Shown piece after piece: positions 6,501 through 12,340 of a DNA stretch of 64,000 nucleotides. Source of the stretch: an uncultured Flavobacteriaceae bacterium. GTDB taxonomy: Bacteria > Bacteroidota > Bacteroidia > Flavobacteriales > Flavobacteriaceae. Numbering within the stretch: the stretch's first letter is position 1; each line of letters begins with the position of its first letter. Made by a program: the position numbers and the translations under genes. The notes beneath the pieces are model-generated. The model was not told the origin of the DNA. It was given only the letters and a program-made list of their open reading frames with translations, and ran no database searches. Location of the stretch: NCBI GenBank assembly GCA_905181835.1, contig CAJIZF010000002.1, positions 1-64,000 on the forward strand, in the 5' to 3' direction.

Positions 6501-9025
6501 ACAGCAAGTGATTATGGTTCTTTAGTTATTGGACAATACAATTCAAGTGGTTCTTCTGCAACAAGTGCAAATTCATTTTCTACAGCAAACACTGCTTTTG
6601 TGATTGGAAATGGAGCAACGAACGTAAGTTCATCCGATGCTTTTAGTATTTTGTTTGATGGTACTACTAATATCGCAGGTTCTGTTACTGCCGATTCTTT
6701 TATTAAAGATGGAGGTGTATCTACTGAATTTTTAAAAGCAGATGGTAGTGTTGATTCAAGTGTTTATATAACAGCAGCAGATATACCAGAGGGTATATGG
6801 TCCCTAGATTCTAATAATACGGGCATATACAGTCCTGGTAATACAGCAACAGGGGATTATGCTACCGCAATGGGAGATGAAACAACAGCAAGTGGAGGTT
6901 CTTCTACAGCAATGGGGTGAACAACTGCAAGTGGTTTGTCATCTACAGCAATGGGTGTAAATACAATAGCAAGTGATATGGCTTCTACTGTTATAGGTCA
7001 TTTCAATCTATTAGGTTCTACCCCAACAAGTGATACCAACTATATCGAATTATCACCAGCCTTTGTAATAGGCAATGGAATTTTTGATACCAATGGAAAT
7101 ATTAATAAGTGATGCTTTAGTATTTTGTTTGATGGTACAACTACTATTGCAGGGAGTGTTACTGCCCCTGCTTTTATTGGAGACGGCTCACAGCTTACTA
7201 ACCTGCTCATACCGATGACCAGGCAATTAGTTACAACACTTCAACCAATGTAGTTAGTCTTGAAGATGGAGGAACTATCGATTTAAGTTTATTGAACAAC
7301 TCTGGTACTGATGACCAGGCCTTAAGCTTAACTGGAAACACCTTAGACCTTGAAGATGGAGGGAGTGTAAACTTAGCATGGTTACTTAGACAATACCGAT
7401 GACCAGGCAATTAGTTACAACACTTCAACCAATGTAGTTAGTCTTGAAGATGGAGGAACTATCGATTTAAGTTTATTGAACAATTCTGGTACTGATGACC
7501 AGGCCTTAAGCTTAACTGGAAACACCTTAGACCTTGAAGATGGAGGGAGTGTAAACTTAGCAGGTTATTTAGACAATACCGATGACCAGGCAATTAGTTA
7601 CAACACTTCAACCAATGTAGTTAGTCTTGAAGATGGAGGAACTATCGATTTAAGTTTATTGAACAATTCTGGTACTGATGACCAGGCCTTAAGCTTAACT
7701 GGAAACACCTTAGACCTTGAAGATGGAGGGAGTGTAAACTTAGATGGTTACTTAGACAATACCGATGACCAGGCAATTAGTTACAACACTTCAACCAATG
7801 TAGTTAGTCTTGAAGATGGAGGAACTATCGATTTAAGTTTATTGAACAATTCTGGTACTGATGACCAGGCCTTAAGCTTAACTGGAAACACCTTAGACCT
7901 TGAAGATGGAGGGAGTGTAAACTTAGCATGGTTATTTAGACAATACCGATGACCAGGCAATTAGTTACAACACTTCAACCAATGTAGTTAGTCTTGAAGA
8001 TGGAGGAACTATCGATTTAAGTTTATTGAACAATTCTGGTACTGATGACCAGGCCTTAAGCTTAACTGGAAACACCTTAGACCTTGAAGATGGAGGGAGT
8101 GTAAACTTAGCAGGTTATTTAGACAATACCGATGACCAGGCAATTAGTTACAACACTTCAACCAATGTAATTAGTCTTGAAGATGGAGGAACTATCGATT
8201 TAAGTTTATTGAACAATTCTGGTACTGATGACCAGGCCTTAAGCTTAACTGGAAACACCTTAGACCTTGAAGATGGAGGGAGTGTAAACTTAGCATGGTT
8301 ACTTAGACAATACCGATGACCAGGCAATTAGTTACAACACTTCAACCAATGTAGTTAGTCTTGAAGATGGAGGAACTATCGATTTAAGTTTATTGAACAA
8401 TTCTGGTACTGATGACCAGGCCTTAAGCTTAACTGGAAACACCTTAGACCTTGAAGATGGAGGGAGTGTAAACTTAGCAGGTTATTTAGACAATACCGAT
8501 GACCAACAATTAGGTAATTTTATTCTCTCTGCAGGTTCTTTATTAAGCCTTTCTATTGAACGTGGAAATGGGGTAAGTGTAAATTTAGCACCCTTATTAG
8601 CAGATTTAGAGGCTGAAAATGATGAATTAGAAGCTACAATGAGCAACAACTCTCAAATAGACCAGCTACAATCTCAAATGCAAGATTTAATAATCCGTAT
8701 GGAAATACGGGAAGAATGTGCTTGTGACCCTACATTAGGAAATGGAGACAATACCCTTCAACCAGATAAAGCCTATTTATTGCAGAACATTCCAAACCCT
8801 TTTAATAACACAACATCTGTAGGTTACTTTGTTCCTTATACAAACGCAAAGGCACATATAGTGATTAGCACAATGGCTGGTCAGATAGTTCATAATATGG
8901 AGCTGTCAAATTTAGGAGTTGGTGCAGTAAGTATTGATAATTCAAGAATGGCTTCTGCTGTATATCTGTATACGTTGTATGTTGATGGAAAAAGAATTGA
9001 TACTAAAAGAATGATAGTAGAATAA
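3155..9025 (+). CDS. Large T9SS-exported surface protein with YadA-head-like repeats (whole gene; reading frame broken by many indels)
   Basis: I read 3155-9025 as one gene of about 1,955 codons. It starts with the signal peptide MKKIFTIIALTVLFSMNAQ. Then come 14-residue units of the type TASGDYSTAMGDTT, as in the YadA trimeric adhesin head, up to about 6950. These alternate with a block of about 400 bp containing SLVIGQYNSSGSS, SDAFKVMFNGDTYVSN and TATELNLLTGATS. From 7200 to 8510 there are seven 61-residue repeats (DDQALSLTGNTLDLEDGGS). A short coiled coil follows (LEAENDELEATMSNNSQIDQ), then a T9SS type A sorting domain (LLQNIPNPFNNTTSVGYF to the end, KRMIVE). It is probably a fibrous, possibly trimeric, cell-surface or secreted protein. 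At least twenty single-base shifts break the frame, while both termini and every repeat stay recognisable. Assembly error in repeats is the likelier cause. Confidence 0.75.
3415..4029 (+). CDS. Readable fragment 2: first long inter-repeat block
   Basis: The first 29 residues (QQQVEILLQQWD) are out-of-frame head repeats, so the predicted start is an artefact. The true frame begins at TNTEASDYGSLVIGQ. It carries the long block with SDAFKVMFNGDTYVSN, TATELNLLTGATS and SPVTENSNTGVRLS, then returns to STAMG units before the next shift. Confidence 0.55.
   Translation: MGVSQQQVEILLQQWDEHNSKWSLFYSNGTNTEASDYGSLVIGQYNSSGSSVTNSATAFSTANTAFVIGNGANAVSSSDAFKVMFNGDTYVSNSLYLGGTEITSTATELNLLTGATSLGTGILSPVTENSNTGVRLSTAVAANHGDIGSNAVDLSYSNSASTTRGATGDSSTAMGQNTDSKWKSFYSNGTSTEATGNASTAMGR
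3908..4324 (+). CDS. Readable fragment 3: head repeats and start of second block
   Basis: Mixed translation: parts such as TASGSRSTAMG, TTASGITSTAMG and TEASGDYSTAMGRNTTASDY are in the true frame, and QQWE-rich parts are not. It ends in TANTAFVIGNGADA, where a one-base change (GCAGACGCGTAAGC against GCAAACGCTGTAAG in the first copy) creates the stop. Confidence 0.5.
   Translation: MQQEILLQQWDKTQTASGSRSTAMGQAQKQLEMLLQQWDDSTTASGITSTAMGYEHKASGIILQQWEITQQQVESSTAMGRSTEASGDYSTAMGRNTTASDYGSLVIGQYNSSGSSATSANSFSTANTAFVIGNGADA
4349..5143 (+). CDS. Readable fragment 4: second long block and head repeats
   Basis: Starts inside the block at MFNGDTYVSNSLYLGG, so the start is internal to the real gene. 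The first 145 residues are in the true frame: the second copy of the long block and six clean head units (TTASGTYSTAMG and similar). The remainder is out-of-frame repeat with QQWE and FYSNG motifs. Confidence 0.5.
   Translation: MFNGDTYVSNSLYLGGTEITSTATELNLLTGATSLGTGILSPVTENSNTGVRLSTALAANHGDIGSNAVDLSYSHSASTTRGATGNISTAMGFKTIASGPVSTAMGGFTTASGTYSTAMGRTTTASGYASTAMGDGTTASGNILQQWEIAQQQVESVLQQWDCTQQQVEIILQQWEKHRSKWRLFYSNGKRHRQQVEIILQQWEMTQKQVEIILQQWEIHNSKWNLFYSNGRVTTASGNSSTAMGESTKQVEVFYSNGSKHNSK
5239..5649 (+). CDS. Readable fragment 5: third long block
   Basis: Contains SDAFKVMFNGDTYVSN through GIGSNAVDLSYSSSASTTRG-type sequence of the third block copy, then slips frame in the head repeats. An extra base in GCAAACTGCTGTAAG (other copies GCAAACGCTGTAAG) separates it from the previous piece. 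Confidence 0.5.
   Translation: MEMEQTAVSSSDAFKVMFNGDTYVSNSLYLGGTKITSTATELNLLTGATSLGTGILSPVTENSNTGVRLSTAVAANHGDIGSNAVDLSYSSSASTTRGATGDYSTAMGRTQKQVEFFYSNGTSTDSKWKCFYSNGR
5531..6463 (+). CDS. Readable fragment 6: head repeats and fourth long block
   Basis: After an out-of-frame start (MQQEIILQQWEE) the true frame includes TASGNASTAMGDSTEASG and the whole fourth block (SLVIGQYNSSGSS, NGDTYVSN, TATELNLLTG). It then slips again into QQWE-type sequence. The predicted start has no independent support. Confidence 0.5.
   Translation: MQQEIILQQWEEHRSKWNSSTAMGQAQTASGNASTAMGDSTEASGILLQQWEIHNSKWNSSTAMGATQQQVEFFYSNGKKHRSKWRLFYSNGRDTTASDYGSLVIGQYNSSGSSVTSSATAFSTANTAFVIGNGANAGSLSDAFKVMFNGDTYVSNSLYLGGTKITSTATELNLLTGATSLGTGILSPVTENSNTGVRLSTALAANHGDIGSNAVDLSYSHSASTTRGATGNISTAMGFKTTASGSRSTAMGEAQSKWKSSTAMGETQSNWKYFYSNGKRHRSKWNLFYSNGRMPHQQVEIILQQWEEAH
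6600..6920 (+). CDS. Readable fragment 7: last head repeats with a divergent block
   Basis: Begins within the fifth block copy (GNGATNVSSSDAFSILFDGT), which then diverges into a different continuation (TNIAGSVTADSFIKDGG, GIYSPGNTATGDYATAMG). The frame breaks at 6920 where GGGGTGAACAACTGC has one base too few or too many; STAMG units resume just after. Confidence 0.5.
   Translation: MIGNGATNVSSSDAFSILFDGTTNIAGSVTADSFIKDGGVSTEFLKADGSVDSSVYITAADIPEGIWSLDSNNTGIYSPGNTATGDYATAMGDETTASGGSSTAMG
7476..7952 (+). CDS. Readable fragment 8: 61-residue repeats
   Basis: Two and a half 61-residue repeat units in the true frame, ending in AWLFRQYR, which is NLAGYLDNTDD misread after the extra base at about 7928. 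The start codon is internal to a repeat and not a real initiation site. Confidence 0.5.
   Translation: MNNSGTDDQALSLTGNTLDLEDGGSVNLAGYLDNTDDQAISYNTSTNVVSLEDGGTIDLSLLNNSGTDDQALSLTGNTLDLEDGGSVNLDGYLDNTDDQAISYNTSTNVVSLEDGGTIDLSLLNNSGTDDQALSLTGNTLDLEDGGSVNLAWLFRQYR
8026..8319 (+). CDS. Readable fragment 9: 61-residue repeats
   Basis: One and a half repeat units in the true frame, ended by the same extra base (AWLLRQYR, near 8296). The start is internal to a repeat. Confidence 0.45.
   Translation: MNNSGTDDQALSLTGNTLDLEDGGSVNLAGYLDNTDDQAISYNTSTNVISLEDGGTIDLSLLNNSGTDDQALSLTGNTLDLEDGGSVNLAWLLRQYR
8393..9025 (+). CDS. Readable fragment 10: C-terminal part with coiled coil and T9SS type A sorting domain
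   Basis: After a last repeat unit the sequence leaves the repeat array (LGNFILSAGSLLSLSIERGN). A heptad-rich segment follows at residues 80-108 (LEAENDELEATMSNNSQIDQ, LQSQMQDLIIRME). Residues 130-210 are a T9SS type A C-terminal domain: the linker-proximal motif IPNPFNNTTSVGYFV, the middle strand AHIVISTMAGQIVHNMELS and the final strand VYLYTLYVDGKRIDTKRMIV. This domain directs the protein through the type IX machinery and is normally cleaved off at the surface. The coiled coil just before it could hold a trimeric stalk together; that is inference. Confidence 0.8.
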   Translation: MNNSGTDDQALSLTGNTLDLEDGGSVNLAGYLDNTDDQQLGNFILSAGSLLSLSIERGNGVSVNLAPLLADLEAENDELEATMSNNSQIDQLQSQMQDLIIRMEIREECACDPTLGNGDNTLQPDKAYLLQNIPNPFNNTTSVGYFVPYTNAKAHIVISTMAGQIVHNMELSNLGVGAVSIDNSRMASAVYLYTLYVDGKRIDTKRMIVE

Positions 9026-9040
9026 AATAAAATCATTTAT

Positions 9041-9125
9041 AGATTATAAGCCACTCTATTAATTTAGGGTGGTTTTTTTATGCCTTACTTTAGTGGATAG
9101 TCATTTACATAATGGTATTATATTA
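9041..9125 (+). repeat. Left arm of an inverted repeat flanking the second integrase
   Basis: This 85-bp segment (AGATTATAAGCCACTC to GGTATTATATTA) matches the reverse complement of 11005-11088 with only a few differences. It contains the terminator and the first part of module X. Its inner end overlaps the last codons of the integrase gene, whose stop codon is at 9118-9120. Confidence 0.75.
9051..9079 (+). terminator. Terminator after the YadA-head-like gene
   Basis: CCACTCTA pairs with TAGGGTGG, followed by seven T. Confidence 0.8.
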
Positions 9126-10647
9126 ATTCTTCATCTGGTGTTAAGTTATCTAGGTATTCTTGTTGATCTTTAAAGTATTCAGTAAACCCTGTTCTTTCTA
9201 TTTCTTCAGAATCATCTCCAATATAGATCTCTTTTAAGTTTCCTAATGAATCATTTTTAGGTATTGAATTAACTATCCACGAGTATATTTTTTTGCTTTT
9301 AACAGTACTTAATTCTTCAAGTCGTTCAATTAGTTTATTTGTAAGTAAACCAACCTTAAAAGCCTCTAAAACCGTATTGTGTGCTTCTTCGATTTGTCTT
9401 GCATATTCTGAAGTTTGATAATCTGTATATGACATCTGGTTAATTCTTGAGTCAGGAGAATGACCAATTAATAAGTCACAAATTTTTGGCGTGATTTTAC
9501 ATTCTCCAGCTATATTATTAAAAGTTTTTCTAGCTATTTTCAAAGGAAAATTCCACACTTCTCTGAGTGCTTTTTGATAACTGTTTAATATTTCTTTGTG
9601 AATTTTGATGTCTTTGTTTAAGTTGTATCTATAAATCCCTACCCAGTCATTAATTGATGGCACTATTTCAGGTCTTGTTTTGAAATATCTTTTTGCAAAT
9701 GATAGCTTTATCAATCTAAATAAGTCCATAGTTGGATACTTATCTATCTTTATTAGCATATCTACATTTTCTGAATCTTGTGTCTTGTGCCTTTCGTGTA
9801 ATAGGTAAATACTGTTGTCACTACACCAAGTGTTATATAATTCATTATTTCTAACATTAGCACTTTTAATAGTTGTAAAGTCTGCCCAATATAGACCTCT
9901 ACAACAAAAGGCTAATAACCACATTGCAAGGCTTTCCCATTGACGAAGTGTGTCAACGTTATTTATTGCATTTAAGAAATCCTCTGGTGTTGCAGGAGTC
10001 CATTTAGTTTTAGTTTTTTTTAGCTTTAATTTTTTAGGTATTGTAAGTTTGTTAAATACTATTTCATTGTCATAGGCATCATTATAAATAGCTTGTAATT
10101 TTGTTAAATAAGAATTATAGGAATTATTTGATTTATTTTTTTTCTCCGTATCATTATTAAAATATGACTTTTTAAACTTGGATAGTAGATTGTGATTAAG
10201 ATCGCTAAACTTCATTTTTTTATTTTCAAAACCTACATACTTTTTAAAAGTTTTAAATGATGCTTTGTAATCATTAAATGTTGCTCCCTTTCGTGTTGAT
10301 CTTATTTCTGTTTCTATATAATCATCAATACTACTATAATTTGATTTACCTGAAATATTAGCTTCTAATTGATCTTTATTGATTTGTCCAAGTTGAAATC
10401 TGTCAATACCTTTTTCAATCCTATCTCTTAATCCTCGAATTGAATAAGAAAGGACTTCGTAATTTGGATGACTTCTTTTTAATTCCCTTTTATTTGAATC
10501 CCAGTATTTCTTATCTAGAAGTATTTTAGTATGTATTTGCTTCCTGTTTTCTTTTTTATTACCATCTCCATAAACTAAATCAATAAATAAATGATATTTA
10601 TTAGTTTTAATGTGAATTCTATGCCAAAGTTTTATTTCTGCTACCAA
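9118..10647 (-). CDS. Tyrosine recombinase / site-specific integrase (509 aa)
   Basis: A long tyrosine recombinase unrelated in detail to the one at 192. The N-terminal 110 residues (beginning KLWHRIHIKTNKYHLFIDL) resemble an arm-binding domain. Residues about 115-205 fit a SAM-like core-binding domain (SIDDYIETEIRSTRKGATFN). The catalytic part shows AFCCRGLYWADF (box I Arg), KIARKTFNNIAGE (Arg kept, the usual His replaced by Lys), DLLIGHSPDS (His) and NQMSYTDY (Tyr). The start is TTG, because an in-frame TAA lies 12 bases upstream and no early ATG exists. The gene reads away from a tRNA-like attachment site about 200 bp upstream, as in elements that integrate into tRNA genes. It lies inside an 85-bp inverted repeat. 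Confidence 0.88.
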   Translation of the reverse strand: MVAEIKLWHRIHIKTNKYHLFIDLVYGDGNKKENRKQIHTKILLDKKYWDSNKRELKRSHPNYEVLSYSIRGLRDRIEKGIDRFQLGQINKDQLEANISGKSNYSSIDDYIETEIRSTRKGATFNDYKASFKTFKKYVGFENKKMKFSDLNHNLLSKFKKSYFNNDTEKKNKSNNSYNSYLTKLQAIYNDAYDNEIVFNKLTIPKKLKLKKTKTKWTPATPEDFLNAINNVDTLRQWESLAMWLLAFCCRGLYWADFTTIKSANVRNNELYNTWCSDNSIYLLHERHKTQDSENVDMLIKIDKYPTMDLFRLIKLSFAKRYFKTRPEIVPSINDWVGIYRYNLNKDIKIHKEILNSYQKALREVWNFPLKIARKTFNNIAGECKITPKICDLLIGHSPDSRINQMSYTDYQTSEYARQIEEAHNTVLEAFKVGLLTNKLIERLEELSTVKSKKIYSWIVNSIPKNDSLGNLKEIYIGDDSEEIERTGFTEYFKDQQEYLDNLTPDEELI

Positions 10648-10664
10648 ATTACTGTTTTAAAAAA

Positions 10665-10687
10665 TGTACACATTATTGTACACATTA
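10665..10687. repeat. Paired TGTACACATTA repeats next to the integrase start
   Basis: TGTACACATTA occurs at 10665-10675 and again at 10677-10687, immediately before the integrase start; a third TGTACACATT is at 10931-10940 beyond the attachment-like site. Repeats on both sides of a putative att core are what arm-type integrase sites look like. TGTACA is itself a palindrome, so a repressor operator is an alternative. Confidence 0.5.
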
Positions 10688-10842
10688 TTTCAAAGGTAGT
10701 AAAATATATATTTATATATTATAGGTTATAGTTTTTTATAAGATAATATATGTTTTATAGGTGTTTAAAGGTTTATATTTATTACTTTTACTCTGTGTTA
10801 AAAGGATTAAATAACTTTTAAATTATATAAAATTATAATTAC

Positions 10843-10880
10843 GGCTCAGGAGGTTGCAAGTTTGAATCTTGCCGTGGTCA
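10843..10880 (+). other. tRNA 3'-end-like fragment, probable attachment site
   Basis: GCAAG-TTTGAAT-CTTGC (10856-10872) is a five-base-pair stem with a seven-base loop of the T-arm type. It is followed by CGTGGTC and A, in the positions of the 3' acceptor strand and discriminator base. Upstream sequence is AT-rich and contains no D-arm or anticodon arm, so there is no complete tRNA here. A strong terminator follows directly. This is what remains at one end of an element integrated into the 3' end of a tRNA gene. The tRNA identity cannot be stated. Confidence 0.5.
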
Positions 10881-10886
10881 CTTTAG

Positions 10887-10924
10887 CGGAGAATTGGTTG
10901 ATGTCAACTGGTTCTCCGTTTTTT
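10887..10924 (+). terminator. Strong terminator behind the tRNA-like fragment
   Basis: CGGAGAA pairs with TTCTCCG, with an inner GTTGA/TCAAC stem, and six T follow. It would have terminated the original tRNA transcript. Confidence 0.75.
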
Positions 10925-11004
10925 ATTTATTGTACACATTTTTGTTTTTTTAACCTATTTACGAGGTTTAGAAATAGCTGAACTGAAGGAAGAAGATATG
11001 CCTT

Positions 11005-11088
11005 TAATATAATACCATTATGTATATGACTATCCTAAATAGAGGCATAAAAAAAACCACCCTAAATTAATAGAGTGGCTTTTAATCT
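11005..11088 (-). repeat. Right arm of the inverted repeat; part of inverted module X
   Basis: The reverse complement of this segment matches 9041-9125. On the minus strand the homology continues through 10951 and matches the rest of module X (3061-3118: AAGGCATATC to CTCGTAAATAGG). Confidence 0.75.
11047..11078 (-). terminator. Terminator of the lipoprotein at 11143-11694
   Basis: On the minus strand CCACTCTA pairs with TAGGGTGG and is followed by eight T. Confidence 0.8.
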
Positions 11089-11093
11089 TAAAT

Positions 11094-11119
11094 GGTTAAG
11101 AAGTAAAGTTAGTGAAGTT
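11094..11119 (-). pseudogene. Remnant of a DUF285 gene 3' end
   Basis: The minus strand reads AACTTCACTAACTTTACTTC then TTAACC, matching AACTTCACTAACTGTACTCC then TTAACC at the end of the DUF285 gene (2958-2983). It lies between the stop of the present lipoprotein and its terminator. This suggests the lipoprotein replaced a DUF285 gene upstream of a shared 3' module. Confidence 0.5.
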
Positions 11120-11142
11120 AAAAATAGATAAGTGTTTTAATA

Positions 11143-11694
11143 TTAATCTTGATATGTAGCTATTACATTCCTGTAGCTACCAGTAAGACTAACTGATTCT
11201 ATATCCCCGCCCGAAAATGTTCCAGAAAAATCACCCTCAACACTCCAAATGGTTTCGTTATTAGATGAACTAATTTGATTGATGCTTGTTACATTGTGTA
11301 TTCCATTCGAAATTTCTATGCCTATATCAGAGAAATCAGAAAGCTGAAGAGTAAAGGTTAAATTACAATTATTCTCTATCAATTCACTTACAATAGGATA
11401 GCTTCCTACTGATACATTGGTAAAGTCTGATGTCAAATAATAATGTGAAAGGTCTCCTTCATAATAACGAGTAGCAGTATCTATTTCTGGTAAATATGCT
11501 TCAAATGCTAAATCTCCATTACAATTATCATTAGGGCCGAACCCGGTGCCGTAACCGAGAGAATTATTTTCATAAGTTTGCCCTTCAACAGTGACTTGCC
11601 AAGAAATTGTTAAACTGTTTGAATCGTTTCCTTCATCATCACTACTACAAGCAACGATTAATAAAGCTAAAAATAAATAGATAATTTTTTTCAT
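11143..11694 (-). CDS. Lipoprotein of unknown function (183 aa)
   Basis: The signal peptide MKKIIYLFLALLIVACSSDD, with lipobox and a Ser-Ser-Asp-Asp surface-retention-like tail, is nearly identical to that of the DUF285 gene at 2128. The mature part (SLTISWQVTVEGQTYENNS, FSDIGIEISNGIHNVTSINQ, GDFSGTFSGGDIESVSLTG) is beta-rich and not recognised; two cysteines (NDNCNGD, ENNCNLT) could form a disulfide. It is the minus-strand member of the cassette family, with the same type of promoter and terminator. Role: probably a surface-exposed lipoprotein. Confidence 0.8.
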   Translation of the reverse strand: MKKIIYLFLALLIVACSSDDEGNDSNSLTISWQVTVEGQTYENNSLGYGTGFGPNDNCNGDLAFEAYLPEIDTATRYYEGDLSHYYLTSDFTNVSVGSYPIVSELIENNCNLTFTLQLSDFSDIGIEISNGIHNVTSINQISSSNNETIWSVEGDFSGTFSGGDIESVSLTGSYRNVIATYQD

Positions 11695-11718
11695 TGTGTT
11701 TGATTATTTGTTATAAAT

Positions 11719-11726
11719 CAAAAGTA
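11719..11726 (-). promoter_or_regulatory. -7 box of the lipoprotein at 11143-11694
   Basis: The minus strand reads TACTTTTG 25 bp before the ATG, inside CTACTACTTTTGATTT, which resembles the AACTACTTTTGnTTT leader of the genes at 2128 and 3155. Confidence 0.55.
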
Positions 11727-11746
11727 GTAGAATTCATTAAAAAATA

Positions 11747-12325
11747 TTAGTTAATAACTCTACCGTCTTTATATATTTTTTCTTCCTCTAATTTCCCATC
11801 CTTTGTGTATTTTCTAGAAGGTCCATCAAATTTGTTTTGATTATACGTATATTCATGTTTTAATTGACCATTATCCCACCATCCCTTGCGGATTCCATCT
11901 AATTTTCCATTTTTATAGTTTCCTTCATCTCTTAATTGACCATTGTCATACCAAACCCTTCTAAATCCAATTATTTTTCCATCTTCAAACGTACCTTCTT
12001 GTCTTAATTGACCATTTATGTGCCATCCTTTACGTGGGCCATTCAATATTCCATCTTTAAAGGTTTGCAGTTGTTGAATTTCACCGGTTTCATAATAAAA
12101 TAAAAGCTCTCCAGTAATTAATGTTGAATCTGTTTTTTGATACATTAACTTGTTAATTTCAATAATTTCATCTTTATTATATTTTTTATTTGGAGAAATA
12201 GAATCATTTGAACTTATTGATTTCTCAATGGAAATTTCAGTATCGGAACTATTTAATTTTCCTTCATTTTGTTTACATCCAAATAGGAGTATCGTTATCA
12301 GTAGTACTGTTAAATTCTTAATCAT
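11747..12325 (-). CDS. YwqK-like MORN-repeat lipoprotein
   Basis: 192 residues. The signal peptide MIKNLTVLLITILLFGC has a lipobox. Residues 75-190 hold five or six MORN-type units of about 22 residues (GPRKGWHINGQLRQEGTFED, GFRRVWYDNGQLRDEGNYKN, GIRKGWWDNGQLKHEYTYNQ). The family is annotated in databases as YwqK-type 'antitoxin', but no toxin partner is adjacent, so that label should not be taken as function. It is probably an outer-membrane or periplasmic lipoprotein. Confidence 0.8.
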   Translation of the reverse strand: MIKNLTVLLITILLFGCKQNEGKLNSSDTEISIEKSISSNDSISPNKKYNKDEIIEINKLMYQKTDSTLITGELLFYYETGEIQQLQTFKDGILNGPRKGWHINGQLRQEGTFEDGKIIGFRRVWYDNGQLRDEGNYKNGKLDGIRKGWWDNGQLKHEYTYNQNKFDGPSRKYTKDGKLEEEKIYKDGRVIN

Positions 12326-12340
12326 AGGTTGTATATTTTT

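Larger units (their letters stand above)
7200..8510 (+). repeat. Seven tandem 183-bp repeats (61 residues)
   Basis: The phrase GGTACTGATGACCAGG recurs at 7304, 7488, 7671, 7854, 8038, 8221 and 8405. The spacing is 183 bp in three intervals and 184 bp in the other three. Each unit encodes DDQALSLTGNTLDLEDGGS, then NLAGYLDNTDDQAISYNTST, then VSLEDGGTIDLSLLNNSGT. All 184-bp units contain GCATGGTTA instead of GCAGGTTA or GATGGTTA, and each breaks the frame. Confidence 0.9.

Noticed and set aside
7200-8510. CRISPR-like regular repeats
   Set aside because: The 183-bp units have no unique spacers, are coding, and have no cas genes nearby.
3155-9025. Programmed frameshifting or phase variation as the cause of the many shifts
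   Set aside because: There are too many shifts, with no common slippery heptamer or long homopolymer, and chimeric bases explain several of them better. Not fully excluded without reads.
10841-10885. A complete tRNA gene
   Set aside because: Only the T-arm and 3' acceptor-like part is present; the upstream 70 bp are AT-rich without D- or anticodon arms.
1-11700. A diversity-generating retroelement acting on the repeat proteins
   Set aside because: No reverse transcriptase or template/variable repeat pair was seen; variation is by indels, not adenine-directed substitutions.
11747-12325. A toxin-antitoxin pair based on the YwqK label
   Set aside because: The protein is a MORN-repeat lipoprotein and neither neighbour looks like a toxin.
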